A stretch of 64,000 bases of DNA from Campylorhamphus procurvoides. Taxonomy: Eukaryota; Chordata; Aves; Passeriformes; Dendrocolaptidae. Positions within the stretch are counted from its first letter, which is position 1. Every line of letters begins with the position of its first letter. Of the stretch, positions 9,801 through 22,157 are shown one piece after another. The position numbers and the translations under genes were made by a program. The DNA is taken from the NCBI GenBank assembly GCA_013396655.1, contig WBMV01006632.1, positions 1,323,250 to 1,387,249 of the forward strand, in the 5' to 3' direction. The notes under the pieces are model-generated. The model saw only the letters and a list, made by a program, of their open reading frames with translations. It searched no databases and was not told where the DNA came from.

Positions 9801-12800
9801 ATTCTCTGTCCCCTTCCTAAGTTTGTTTTAGTGGGTATCCTGTTTCAAAACATTACTGTGCAAGCTATTGCTTTCTGAATGAATTTATTTTGAACAGATT
9901 TCCTATGAAATCTATAAGGAACTGCAGAATGTTAGACACCATAAAATAAAATGACACCATTTGTTTTCAAGCAGTAAAGCTAAAGAGCTTCTTTTTCATA
10001 CACTCTCACTGATGGTTGGGGCTAGGGATTTTTGGTTATTTTTTAGGAACTTTTTACATATTATTTCCACAGAGCTTTTTTATATAGATATCCTGTCCTT
10101 TATTTACTTTTTCATCAATTTTCTATTTTTAGCAGTCTGAACTTCTTGTGTTTGGTTTTCAACCCATCAGTATATTGACAGTTGCAGCTGCTCCCAGAAT
10201 TAGCTGCAGTAATATTTCACAAAAGTGTTTGGATATTGTTATATCACTATTTATTGAGTATGCCACAGTAGAATCTCCATGCTTCTAATATCATAGATGT
10301 ATAAAAAAATTTACCATGACCGCATTTTTCACTGTAAATATTCATGTTCTTAGGAGGATCAGCATGTTGGGACAGTTTCTTCTGGCTTAGCTACTGGTGC
10401 ATATATGGTCAAATTTACTTTCTTAAGTGGTCCTCTTTGTTACTCCTAGTTTAGAAAGCAAGATTTTTTGTGTTCAGCATAATGAAACTTTCCTTATTGT
10501 AGTTGAAAGTCGTAAATTATTTGTATAAGCACATGGCAGTTAAATCCTATGTCAAAAAACTCAGGAAGTGCTACCTGTCTTACATTCATAGAGTTCATAA
10601 TGGTTCTGGAGTTACTTGCTGTCATCTCCATTACCATTCTTGTTGACGAAATGTTTGTTGTATTATATACCTGTGGTGGTTTGACCCTGGATAAATGCCT
10701 GGTGTCCAGCCAAACTCTTTCAAGGCCTTTCTTCCCCCACTTTCGCCTTCCAGAGGGAAGGAAAAAAACCCAGCTAGGAATTCACTGCTAGAGATAACAA
10801 CCAAAAGAGGAGCTTTGATTAATACCATGGGCAAAGCAGAACTTAGAATAATGCTTATATTTATTACTAACAAACTAAAAATAAGAAGTAAAAACAGGTT
10901 AGAAACGCTTTTTCACCACCACCCCTTGGTCCGTCCATGCCCTCCCCTTCCCCCAGTGGTGTGTGGGACTGGGGAATGGAAGGTTTACAGTCAGTTGTTG
11001 TTGGGTCAGCCATTCGCAAATGTAAGTCTAAAAACTTAAGCGGCAGTTCTGTCTCAGGGGGCTTTCCTGTGGGCTGCAAAGGGGACAGCTCGCTTCACCA
11101 CAGTCATCACCACGGTCACAGGGGAATCACAACTCTGAGTCCTTCCCTTGTGCTCCGTGGGGTCCCCCCCATGAGAGAGATCCTCTGCTCTCTCATGGGT
11201 CATTCCATGGGGTACAGTCTCATGAAAAGTTGGCTGTACCTGCTAAGCATGGGGTTCTCCCTTCATGGGTCTCAGCCGCAAATCATTGCAAGACTCCGCT
11301 CCACCTTGGGGGCCTCCCGTGAGGTAATAGCTTCTTTCATGCCTCCCCCAGCTCCGACAGGGAGGTCTTTGCACTCCGATGGATCCCATGGGCTTCGAGG
11401 GGACAACTCGTAATCACCATAGTCATCACCAATGTATTCAGGGGATAATAGTTTTAAGTCCTCTCCCTGATCTGTGGGGTCCCTCCCCCTCCTTCTCCTC
11501 TTCTCCTCCTGCACTAACTTTGATGTCTGCGTTGTGATGTTGTTAACCCATGGCTGCCAATTTCTAACTGCGCAACAACTTCTTAAATATGTTTTCACGC
11601 AGGGATGTAACTTAATGGTTCAAAAGCAGGAAGTTTTCCTTGGAGCTGGCCCTCATTGGCCCTGCTCTATAGGATGGAGGGAAATTCCCACAGGCTTCCA
11701 ATCTCCCTCTTATAAAAGAACACCTAATCAGAGAAACCCACGACAATACCACTTTCCTATAAAGTTGTGTAGTATTCCACCAGGGATCACCATGGTAACT
11801 AAATTACCTGGAGAAGTCCCAGTTGAGTGGAAATTAGCAGATGTGATGCCCATCTATAAGAAGGATCTGAAGAATGATCCAGGGAGCCACAGGCCTGTCA
11901 GACTGACCTCAGTGCTGGAGAAGGTCATGGAGCAGATCATTCTGAGTGCCATCACATGGCATGTGCAGAACAACCAGGGGATCAGGCCCAGTCAACACGG
12001 GTTTATGAAAGTCAGGTCCAGCTCGACCAACCTGATCAACTTCTGTGACAAAGTGACCTGCTTAGTAGATGAAGGAAAGACTGTGGACATTGTTTATCTA
12101 GACTTCAGTAAAGCATTGACACCATCTCCCACAGTATTTTCCTGGAGAAGCTGGTAGCCTATGGCTTGGACAGGTGCACTGTTCTCTAAATAAAAACTGC
12201 CTGGATCGCCATGTCCAGAGTGTCGTGGTGAATGGAGTTACATCCAGTTGGCAGTCAATCACTAGTGGTGTTCCCCACAGCTCAGCTTGGAGCTAGTCCT
12301 GTTGAATATCTTTATCAATGATCTGGATGAGGGTGTTGAGTGTACCCTCAGTCAGTTTGCAGATGAGATCAAGTTGGGTGGGAGTCTTGATCTGCTGGAG
12401 GGTAGGAAGTCTCTGCAGAGAGACCTTGACAGACCTAATCAGTGGGATGAAGACAACAGCATGAGGTTCATTAGGGTTAAATGCCAGGTCCAGCACTTTA
12501 GTCCCAACAGCTCCAGTCAGTGCTACAGGCTTGGGGAAGAGTGGCTGTAAAGCTGCCTGGAGGAAAGGGACTTGGGGGTTCTGGTTGACAGTAGCTGAAC
12601 ATGAGCCAGCAGTGTATCCAGGTGCTGGAGAAGGCCAGTGACATCCTGGCTTGGATCAGAAACAGTGTGGTAAGGGGGACCAGGAAAGTGATTGTCCCCC
12701 TGTACCTGGCACTGGTGAGGCTGCATCTCAAATCCTGTGTTCAGTTTTGGGCCCCTCACTGCAAGAGGGGCACTGAGGTGCTGGAATGTGTCTAGAGAAG

Positions 12801-15800
12801 AGCAAATAAGGTGGTGAAAGGTCTGGAGCACAAATCCTATGAGGAGCAGCTAAATGGGTTGGGGTTGTTTAGCCTGTAGAAAAGGAGGCTCAGGTGGGAC
12901 CTCATTGCTCTCTAGAACTACCTGAGAGGAGGTTGCAGTGAGATGAGGATTGGCCTCTTCTGCCATGTCTCAGGTGAAATGACAAGAGGAAATGGCCTTA
13001 AGTTGTGCCAAGGTAAGTTCAGATTAGAGACTAGAAAAAATTTTTCTCATTGAGAGAGTGGTTAGGCATTGGTAAAAATTGCCCAGGGGAGGTGGTGGAG
13101 TTGCTGCTTCTGGAAGTTTTAAGATATGTCTGAATGTGGCACATGGGTATATGATTTAGGGTTGATTATGGTGGTACTGGGTTTACAGTTGGACTGATAA
13201 TATTGAAGATCTCTTCCCACCATGGTGATTCTGTGATTTGGTAAATACTGAGACATATCTTGATCTAAAGGAAAAGTTGTGAGAGTTAAAATATGTGCCA
13301 TTGTATTTTGTCTTGAAATTCATAGGACTTACTGGATTTTTTTTTCCCCCTCCCCCTTCCCTTACTGTTAAATTTTGAAAAATTTTGGTAGTGGAGTAAA
13401 ATATTCTGAATTTTCATTGCATTTTTTTTTCTTCATTTAAAGTAGCAGGAGTGATGGAATATCTGATAATGGCGAGATGGCTAATAGTCAAATACTTCAA
13501 GGAGAAACAAGGTAGGGTGCTTATTTCTCTCTAGGTGTTACTAAAATAGATCCAGGTAGTCACAGTCCAAGCCTCTACTGACTTAAAAAAAAACCCACAA
13601 AAACCAAAACAAACAAACCAAAAAAACCCCACACAAACACCTTCAAGAAGTTGTATTAAAAAATCCTGTCGTTTCTTCTACATTTGTATGTTAGGATTTG
13701 GGTTTTACAGTACTTTTTGGAAGGATTTGCACTAAAAGATGTTATCTGAAAGTAAGCACAGGGTGTAGCTGCAATTGAAACAAAGAATTTTTTGAAGCCC
13801 AATTCTCAGAAGAGTGCATTTAGTCACACAAATTAAAAATGTGCCTTAAATTTGCAATTTTCAAGTAGCACTGGAGCTGCATTAGATCTGCTACTATGTC
13901 AGTGAGGGTGTGGGGTTTTTTTAATTGTTTTTATCAAAACAAGGGAAAACAATTAGGAGATAACAGATGAATTAAAATGTCTGTAATGCTGCTTCTAAAA
14001 CTCTCTTTTCTTTTTAACACTGTGTATTCCTGTTTACAGTGGACATCCAACCTTCAAATGCCCCCTGTGTCAGGAAGCCAATTTTACCAGACAGCGCTTG
14101 CTGGATCACTGTAATAATAGACATCTTTATCAGATGGTTCCTGTGGTAAGTAGAGTTGCTTATGTGTTTCTTAATCTACTTTAATTATAATAATGTGGAC
14201 AATTTTAAATGTGCAGTAACTACTTTATATCTGTAACAATCACTGTGGTCTGAAAAAGACCATATACTTCATGCAGTGCATTTAACTTGGAGCGACTCTC
14301 ATGTGAAAACATTTCATGTCCAGCCTGCTGGTTCTAAGGCATTTCTGACTTAGCCATCTCATTTGTATTGATGTGAAACAAGCTCAGTTGTTGAGTCTGA
14401 TGCTTAACTCTTCTTAATTTAGTAGTTCAGATTTGTTTCTATAGAATCCCATTTGTAATGTAACTATTGTTTCATGTGAAACCTACAGTTACTTAAAAAA
14501 TAATCTAAGGTATAATCAAAGGTTCTGAAGGAGAAATCTGTTTTGTTTTCTATTCTTTTCATCTGTATAGGGTGTGTTATTTTTAATTTTGGCTTACTTG
14601 ATCATTTCAACTGTATGAAGATTCTCCCAGACAATCACTTTTTTTTAAAAATTGACTGAGTGTCAGACATGATAATCTTCCTCTCCTTAGAGAAACAGTT
14701 TAGAAAGCTAGAAAGTTGAGATGTAGTTTTTGAGTGTTACACAATTGAGGGAAAGCACACATGAAAACTCTGATTTGATGTTAACATCTCTACTGTATTT
14801 TGGTAGTGGATGAGTAATAAACTAGTTATTCTTGTAGAACATGTCTTTAATGCATTTTGTATTCCCAATAACATTTTTTTTTTAATTCTTTCTCTTTCCC
14901 CTCCCCCTTCAAATTCAGATCTGTCCTATTTGTGTATCTCTTCCTTGGGCAGATACTAACCAGGTTACTAGAAATCTTGTTGGCCATCTAAATCTAAGAC
15001 ACCGGTTTGATTACGGAGAATTTGTGGTAAGCTTTTTTTATTTGATGTATGGGGGAATAATGGTATCTTTTTTTAATAAATAAAAATAATAAATAAAAAA
15101 TTTGTACCAACCTTGTGCCCTGAACATGCTATGTTCCTACTCTGTATGGAACTCAGAAGTAGACCTGTCTGTTCTTAAACTTTCTTTTATCAACATGAAG
15201 TGCCCCTGGGAACAGGTGTTGTCAGTAGCTAAACTGACTTAAGTTTTCAGCGTAGTATTCTCAATTGGAACTATTTATTACTTTTACTGTGATTATTAGA
15301 ACAGTTTATTACTGCTGCTTCTTGGGGAAACACAGTAGATGCTACTCTGTTTTATTGACATTATTGGCCTTTTCTTGCAGAAATTGTTAAATCATAGTCT
15401 CAGGACTCGGAGTACAGCTTGACTAGCTGGTATTACTGCTACAGCCTCTCTTCTAGTATGCTGCGAGAGAGACTGAAAAAGAGAGGTGCCATTAGATTGG
15501 TATTCAGGTTGCCTTCTTTCAGGCTCACTTTGAGTGAGTGACCTTGGAGTAGATGCAGAACTATATACACAAGATGTAGTCAGTGGATGGTTTGTAAGTC
15601 AAGCCAACCTGTTGGGTTCTGTTTGTGGGTTCAGAGCTGGAGAGTTTGAGATGTAGTTTCTGTAGAGTTTTGACAGGCTTTGGGGTATGCTCCTTGAGCT
15701 TTGTGTGGGACAGACATAGTATTTGAGGCACAGGCAGCCTCACTGGTTCAAGATGGCAAAGATGATGTATATTGTTCTCTGAGATGAGTGATCTGTGATA

Positions 15801-16512
15801 AAGGCATGAAGAGCTAGGAGTTTGATACGGGGGATTTGACTCTTCACCATGAGTCCATCTTGCATGTTTGATGATGTAAAACTGGTGATAGGAATTCTGA
15901 TTTGGGAAAACTGCCAGAAGTGCACTAAACAGATGTGTTACTCCTGAAGTAATGCAGTACCTGGAAGATAGTTCTGCAAAAGTAGCAGGACTAACCACAC
16001 ATCTTTTGTGATACGTGTTTGCTGCCTCATTTTAAGCAGTATATTCTCAACAGTCTGACTCCTCTTGTCTGAGGATCACGTGTTTTTATTAATGGAGAAT
16101 GTTATGGCTGGTTAGAAGCCATGTTACAAGAATTGGATGACAGTCAGCTTTCCTGAGCTGACTGTTCCATAATGGAGTTGAGCAAGGGAGAGAAGATGGA
16201 CCCTTCTGCTTAATGAGCCTTGTCCCACTCATCTGATTCTTCTCCTGTATCAAGTGTCTCTTGGTATTTCATTCAATAAAAGATACTGTGCAACATGAAC
16301 AATCATCTAGTACACATAAAGATGAAGAGTCTTCATCTAGGTGCTAATTCCTCTTTAAAAATGTGGAAGAAGAATGATTAAACTAATGACTGTGGTGCAT
16401 CTTGAGTATTTGTCCATTTTGATGATGTTTTCATTTTGTTTAGAATCTTCAGCTTGATGAAGAAGCCCAATACCAAAATGCAGTTCAAGAATCCTGTCAC
16501 GTGAACTTTTAA
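6772..16512 (+). CDS. RNF138 E3 ubiquitin-protein ligase (whole gene, 7 coding exons)
   Basis: Joined exons give 747 nt, 248 codons plus stop; human RNF138 has 245. RNF138 is a RING-type E3 ligase that acts in DNA double-strand-break end resection and homologous recombination and has been linked to Wnt signalling. Visible parts: RING finger with ligands C19, C22, C35, H37, C40, C43, C55, C58; C2HC finger C87/C90/H102/C106; C2H2 fingers C162/C165/H178/H183 and C192/C195/H213/H218; and a C-terminal ubiquitin-interacting-motif-like helix from about 228 ([16 protein letters not shown]). The start ATG has a strong context (G at -3 and +4). Exon phases 2,0,2,2,0,0 chain without a stop. Intron 3 (9472-13442) is the longest and holds a solo LTR and a CR1. 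Every zinc ligand is intact, so the gene is very probably functional. Confidence 0.95.
6955..6992. repeat. (CTGGCC)n hexanucleotide repeat
   Basis: About six GC-rich CTGGCC units in RNF138 intron 1, inside the CpG-rich promoter region. Likely length-variable. Confidence 0.9.
7710..7875 (+). CDS. RNF138 exon 2
   Basis: Completes V38 and encodes 39-93: [10 protein letters not shown], the HCPLCRG end of the RING, and the first half of the C2HC finger (CRCCEKQ). Acceptor TTTAG, donor GTAGAG, phase 0. Confidence 0.95.
9356..9471 (+). CDS. RNF138 exon 3
   Basis: Encodes 94-131 plus two bases of 132: [16 protein letters not shown] completes the C2HC finger. Acceptor TTTTCAG, donor GTAATC, phase 2. 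Confidence 0.95.
10667..10671. repeat. Target-site duplication, left copy
   Basis: ATACC directly before the LTR 5' TG; identical to 11746-11750. Confidence 0.85.
10672..11745. mobile_element. Solo LTR of an avian endogenous retrovirus (class III/ERVL-like)
   Basis: A 1,074-bp block starting TGTGGTGGTTTGACC and ending CCCACGACA (TG...CA), flanked by the 5-bp duplication ATACC. Text such as GCTGCAAAGGGGACAGC and CGCAACAACTTCTTAAATATG is typical of a long LTR common in bird genomes. A 5-bp duplication is usual for ERVL-type integrases. No gag, pol or env remains, so it is a recombined solo LTR. Orientation is uncertain; an AATAAA and an AT-rich box on the minus strand weakly favour minus. An internal direct repeat of about 100 bp occurs at 11065-11165 and 11380-11482. 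Confidence 0.8.
11746..11750. repeat. Target-site duplication, right copy
   Basis: ATACC directly after the LTR 3' CA. Confidence 0.85.
11765..13243 (+). mobile_element. CR1 LINE, 5'-truncated, dead reverse transcriptase
   Basis: Sense copy of the 3' half of CR1 ORF2 and its 3' UTR. The frame 11778-12157 shows reverse-transcriptase blocks ([28 protein letters not shown]). After a frameshift, 12287-12430 reads as the next blocks with FADE in place of the catalytic F/YADD. Further stops follow, then the 3' UTR text (TTTTGGGCCCCTCACTGCAAG) to GTGATTCTGTGATT. Inactive. It starts about 15 bp after the LTR duplication, so two elements lie side by side in RNF138 intron 3. Confidence 0.9.
13441..13448 (+). 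promoter_or_regulatory. Triple in-frame tandem 3' splice site of RNF138 exon 4
   Basis: Three AG dinucleotides spaced by 3 nt (AAG, TAG, CAG, ending 13442, 13445, 13448). Each keeps the frame and gives proteins differing by one or two residues (S-S-R-S, S-R-S, R-S). The first matches human RNF138 in length at this site and was used for the 248-codon model. Confidence 0.7.
13443..13511 (+). CDS. RNF138 exon 4
   Basis: Serine/polar linker (residues 132-154 plus two bases of 155) between the C2HC and C2H2 fingers. Low-complexity and probably disordered. Donor GTAGGG, phase 2. The start depends on the tandem acceptor. Confidence 0.85.
13584..13643. repeat. A/C-rich low-complexity tract
   Basis: Interrupted AAAAC/ACAAAC-type tract in RNF138 intron 4, of the kind produced by old poly(A) tails or slippage. 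Confidence 0.8.
14040..14145 (+). CDS. RNF138 exon 5
   Basis: Residues 155-190: [20 protein letters not shown] plus NNRH, a complete C2H2 finger ending VPV. Donor GTAAGT, phase 0. This exon is the direct paralogue of the RNF125-like relic at 1660-1749. Confidence 0.96.
14919..15026 (+). CDS. RNF138 exon 6
   Basis: Residues 191-226: [19 protein letters not shown] followed by LVGHLNLRH, the second C2H2 finger. Acceptor ATTCAG after a C/T-rich tract, donor GTAAGC, phase 0. Confidence 0.96.
16444..16512 (+). CDS. RNF138 exon 7 (last coding exon)
   Basis: Residues 227-248 and TAA. Carries the UIM-like segment; the last residues (CHVNF) differ from the human tail (FQVNI). Confidence 0.95.
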   Translation, partial: NLQLDEEAQYQNAVQESCHVNF

Positions 16513-16584
16513 AGTAGAACCCCTTTCATCTTACTGATTATCTGCAAGAAAAATTACTTCTGGTGGTGATCTGAAGTGTATATT

Positions 16585-16590
16585 AATAAA
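16585..16590 (+). terminator. Candidate proximal poly(A) signal of RNF138
   Basis: AATAAA 73 nt after the stop codon. More AATAAA hexamers occur further on (for example 19233-19238), so a longer 3' UTR is also possible; human RNF138 has long 3' UTR forms. Confidence 0.5.
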
Positions 16591-16599
16591 CATGGTATT

Positions 16600-19500
16600 C
16601 AGTAACCACTTTTTGGGCTAAACTTTTTTTCACAGTCATAAGGACTTTTGATAAATGATTTTGCTGAAACACAAGCTTGACATCTTTACTGAGATCTGTC
16701 CCTGTGAAATTAGGGATCTTTTTGGAACTTTTCACTGTTGTCTTGATTTTCTCTAACCTTTACTACTCTGTTAATTACATGTTTTCTATAATTAATGTAG
16801 GATATTTCAAGTCACCAAAAACAACTCTGGAAGTAACTTTAGAAAGACATCAAGGATGCTCTGTTGCACTGTTAAGTTCAGCTGTCTTCTAACCTGAGAT
16901 AATTATTTATTTTTTTTCCTTTCTGCCAAGGACAAATTTTATTTGATGTTGTGATTAATTTTTTACTGTTGCTATGTGACTGAAAATAACAACAGCTTAA
17001 AAAATTGTACTATTTTCTCTAGATCAACAGCAACAGATAGATCAACAACACAGAGCAGGGCTTCTTTCAGCTTTCATTGAGAAAGAATGATGCCATTGCC
17101 TATGAATAACTATTTTTTCCCCTTTTGGAGAATAACTGAAATAGGATGCTTGCTTACTAATGTGATGAGTGTGGAGTATTCCCTGTACTCCCAGCTGCTA
17201 AGGACATATTTTCTGAGCAATTTTGATGACATAATTTCTGAGCAAAGATGACATGCAAAAGGTATAATTTTTGATCTGTGACTGTGACTAGACAGTTTTT
17301 AATTTGGTTGGAGTTCTTTAAGAAATGCTGTTGTTGCATTTCAAATTGAAGTTTTAGTTTGTCCTGTCTTTCATAGAAGGCTGTGTAGCTAAATAACTTA
17401 ATTGGCTTCACACCTACCAACACTCAGAAATGAACTTCTTTATTTTGGTAGACCTGCTTAAAACTTGTGTATTTCCTGCATCCAAGGGCTTGAAAAAACA
17501 GTTGAGAAGAAACAACTTGCTCTAAAATGGTTTCCAATGAGTTCCTATTCTAGATTTCCACATTCCCAGCAAGACCATTGTTAAAATTGGAGAAAACAGA
17601 GCAAAAAAAATCCATTTGTAAAAGAGTTTTAAGATCTTTTATTGAATACTAAAGGGGAGGAGGGGAAAGAAGGCTGGACAGCACACGGAGGTTTAAATAG
17701 AAACTGTTCTGAGCGTATACCATCTAGGACTGACTCCTTATCCTGTGTTACCCTCAGCAATTGCCAGGCTATTGTTCCTTTTGAGTATTGCATATGTGGT
17801 GGAAAACATCCCCAATAATTTTTTTAGTCTAGTTGGTGACTTACATGTGGTAATCAATTGTCCAGCCAAAGTACAATCTTCTTATGCCCTGCCTCCCATT
17901 TGGTCTTCAAACAGAGGTTTTGATTATTATTTAAATGCTGGGATATTTCATTTTCCAAAACTGGAAAGGTTGAAATGCCTCATTCTGCAATGTAAGGGGT
18001 TTCAGAACTGAATCTTAGTTCTAATTTATTGAGTGTTGGAATTAAACCACTGTACATTGTAACTTGACTTTTCTAGCTCACATTTTTAAGAGTGTAAAAC
18101 ATTCCTGAAGGCACTGCTGTCTAAAATACAGAGAAAGCTGTCCATTTCAGAATTGTCTGAATGCTAACATCTTTTTTAAAACAAGTTGAAATTTTTTGCA
18201 TTTTGTTACAGTCTTACTACAGTATTTTGACAGAAGACCACACTTTGATCTTGTATTCCAGCTTCCCTCTTTGCCCCCATACTCCTGTCTGTGTATTCTC
18301 ACTTGTCTGTCAGCTCTAGTGCTTTGTGACCACATACGGGTTTGAAGTGCTTCACTGATCCAACAGGAAAGAGTATTTAGATTTTTACTTTTTCTTTTGC
18401 TCTGTAAAGCCAACTGTGAGACAGTGCCTCTAGACAGAAAGGAACTTCAAGGTAGCCTGATGCTAAAGTTTTACCTTTTTGACGTAAAAATATGTACTGT
18501 GGTGATTTATTACTGCATACATTTCCTAAGGAGTTTAACAGTTACATATAAGTTTAGTTAACTTTTTTAGTTTCAATGAAATATTTATATGATCTGGCAA
18601 TAAATGCCTACCGCCAATACAGATTCTGAATGTCTCATGGACACTGGAACTAGTTATGTCTATTACTTGAACATATCTTAAGAATTGCAAGTGAAATGAC
18701 ATCTGTTTTAAAACTCTGGGAAGCAATTTCTTTATAGCAATAATTAGCTGTCACTTGATGCGTAGTTGCTGAGCATTTTAGTTGTGTTTAAATGTTGAGA
18801 GACCTGAATACACATTTTAAAGCAAGAAATGTGTATTAATGCAATACTAGAAAAAAACTCTTGCAAAATGTTTATCCTCTTTATTTAAAATCTGTATTGG
18901 CAGGCACGGCCTTGCTTAGGATTTTGTACTTTTAATATGAAGAGATTGCATCCAATACATTCACTAGGTAAGCGTTCAAAGAAAATTAAACTATTTAAAT
19001 ATGTTGCTGCTGGTCATGATCTTTCTCACTGAAACTCAGACATGCACAAAAAGCTGTGTATTTGTGATGGGTAAGGCTCGAAACATGCAATCTTTACTAG
19101 AAGATTGCTGTTTAACAATGTTTTCATGTTCATGTTGCATTATGTATGGTTTCAATACGTTATGTTTGAATTGTACCTTCTGTTTTTTCTCCTATTGAAG
19201 TATTTTATTTTCTGTTTGTCTTTTTGTTGCATAATAAAGATGATCAGTTCCCTTGGTGCTACTTCTTTCTTTTCAGATGCTTTCTAAAACATAAATATCT
19301 GGTCAGTTGTTTGCCTTCACACTGTGAGTTATTAGAATGGCGTCCTGTGCTCCTGGACCTGATGAGTTGGGACTCATCATTCATCTGTGAGCTGACAAGT
19401 TACCTTATATCATATCTTAGGTGTTTCCAGAAAGCAGAAAAGATGATAAGTTGGCCAGAATTTATTTTGTGCTTGTGTTCTCCCTTCCATGTTTGGCTGT

Positions 19501-21160
19501 TACTGTCCCATGTAATGTTAATACAGAAATAATATCTCAAAAGGAGAGGGAAAGAGCTGTGCAGCACTCAGGGCCATTAGCAAACCTTGTTATTTAAAGG
19601 TAGAGTTAGAGGAAAGTTTCTGCTTTTCTGAGGAAAGAATTGGTAAGTTTGGGCCGTTGCAAATTTGGTCCAGCAAAGTGGCAGGTAGATGATTTATCCT
19701 TCTGCACTGTGTTTTTGAGCTGAAAAACCATTTAGTTGCTTGTGCTTTTACATTCTAAGGACATACAGATGATAATACAGTTATGAAATTGACTTAATGT
19801 GTTATTTTGAATGACTGAAATACAACAAAATTATGTAAATTTCCTTTTTGTTAGTTTATTTTTCCCCTACAAAATCTAATTTTCTGGTCTCTAAGTAAAC
19901 CACTGTATCTTCTAAATCTGTTTATAAGCCCTTTATTGGAGATTTCATTTGATTTCATTTTACTGCAGCAATTCATATTCCATTACTTAGAGGGAATGCA
20001 CTCCATGTGTTTAGTTCTCTTTGGCAGTATCTTAGCTTCAGGATACTTGAGCTCTGTAAAACTGCCCTTTATCCTGCTCCAGTCTTAAGCCAGGGCTTCA
20101 TTCCTAGGGAGAGAGGGGGACTTTTGTTCACCCAGGTCATCTTCAGACAAGTAGTGAGGGCTAGAAGGTTTTCTGTGTTTGAGAAGTATTTCTGAGTCCC
20201 TCTTTTTAGATTTGGTTTTTGAGACTGGTGAGATATGAACAGGAGTGTCTGAGAACTCTGCTATGAGACAGTCTGGATAGTGTATTTTTTATATCCTTTA
20301 TGGAGAAACAAACATACTGATTCACGGACACTGTTAAGAGACACGGACTTTACCATGTCTGATAAGCAGTGTTATTTTGAATTGACTTCAGAACCTGGCA
20401 GCCAAGGCTGGCTTATTGCAGGCAAGAAGAGCTACAAGAATATCTGACAAAAACATCTTCAGGTTTCTTCTAGGACTGGAGAAACTAGCAATGAAGAGGC
20501 ACAAAAACTACATAGCGTGTTCTCAGTAGAGTGTACATTTGCTCTAGGGATCAGGTTTCTTTTGTGTCATGTTATGGCTGTATATAAAAACATGTAGGAG
20601 TCAGAATTCAAGGCATCTGCAAGGAGAAGGCTTTTCAATAGTGTTAAAACTGCCACTTCCTAGTGAATTACCAGTCTCTTATTAGGGTCAATGCATGGCT
20701 TTTCTTCTCTCATGAATAAAATAGGTCTGTACTATTTCTCAAACTGTAGGTCTGCTTTGGGAAGGACCAGTTTTCACCTTTTAATTTTCTAGCTCTAACC
20801 AGCCTTGTTCTATCTGTAACATTTTTTCCACCTAGTCATATATCTCTGTGTTTATGGACATGATCAGGAAAGAGCTGGAAAGTGAATTTTAGGTTTGTTC
20901 CCCCACCATTCCCCAAACCATTAGGAAATTTCAGGGGCCAAGTTATCACTGCCAAATGCATTCTATGGGAAGCATCTAATTCTATTTTAAATCTGTGCCT
21001 TAAGTACTCCATATACATTCAGGATTCATTCCTCAGCTCTATGAAACTGCAGGTTGTTATCTGGCAGGGCTTAGAAACAGAATACTGTTTTTATGGGGCT
21101 GCTCAGTCACTGGGAAAAGTGCTTCTCATTACTACTTTACATTGTCTATTGTTGTGTTTG
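16600..21160. other. RNF138 downstream region, no gene recognised
   Basis: AT-rich; may include an extended RNF138 3' UTR up to the AATAAA at 19233. Short open frames here (such as the hydrophobic one at 19001) lack splice or homology support. Confidence 0.5.
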
Positions 21161-21167
21161 TCTCTTT

Positions 21168-21352
21168 TTTATAGAATGGTTTGTATTGGAAAGGATCATC
21201 TAGTTTCAACCCCCTGCCATGGGCAGGGACACCTTCCATTGGACCAGGTTGCTCAGACGTCCATCCAACTTGGCCTTGAGCACTTCCAGGGATGGGGCAT
21301 CCACAGCTTCTCTGGGCAACCTATTTCTGTGTCTCACCACCTGTTTTTTCTG
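21168..21352 (-). mobile_element. CR1 LINE 3'-end fragment, reverse orientation
   Basis: TATAGAATGGTTTGTATTGGAAAGGATC ... GGGCAGGGACACCTTCCATTGGACCAGG ... CACTTCCAGGGATGGGGC is the reverse complement of a CR1 3' tail. Confidence 0.9.
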
Positions 21353-22157
21353 TGCATTTCCCTACAGTAATTCTCCTAAATGCATACTGTGTGCTTTCCT
21401 CCCACTCCCTTTTCTGTCTTCTAAAATAGCCGGCAATTAAGCTGCTACAATTATATTACTTGACTACTAATTATTGTTTCATATTCTGTATATTTTATAA
21501 GCTACTTTGGCTGTGCCCTTAATATGGGCTGGTGTGGGCCTCAGGGATAAATACAGTAACTAAGAAGCTTAGTACCGATAATTTCCATAGTTCTCCAGGG
21601 GTGTTTACTTCTATGGCTGGAGGAGTTTATGTTTCCCAGGATGTGTTTGTACTTGGAAAGAATCTGGAAGTCTTACCAGACAGATTTTATTGCTTTTAAA
21701 TGCATTTTAAAACATTTACTTTGTTTTTTTCTTTAGGGAAGGATCTGTTTTTGGATTGCAGAGATTAGGATGAGGTTTGAAATAAAAAGCATCTCATGAA
21801 GATCAGTTCTTTAACGGTAAACAGCACTTTCTTTTCAGAAAACCTTCCATTAGGTTTCTGGTTTTGAAGGTAGGGACAGAAGAGTGTGGGATGGTTTTTC
21901 TCCAGGGTAAGTGCTGTGGCCCTAGTGCCGCAGAGGGTGAGATTCAAGAGCCACCTCGGTTGTGAGACTGGTCAGACTTTAGAAGTTTCTCTCATGAATT
22001 TTTCTTCTTTCATAATTCAGACCACAAGAGGGCACTGAATATTCTTGGGCACCCTAAATAAGTAGTTAGTGATAATTCACTAAGTAGTTATACTCTGAGA
22101 CACTATTAGGTATGGGATTTCTCTTCAGATATTTAATAAAAAATAATAAATATGTTT

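Noticed and set aside
19001..19075. Short hydrophobic frame followed by a GTAAGG donor, as a candidate MEP1B exon 1
   Set aside because: Its donor is in phase 1, not the phase 0 needed for exon 2, and it lies 12.7 kb upstream; the exon at 27215 fits phase, size and signal-peptide form.
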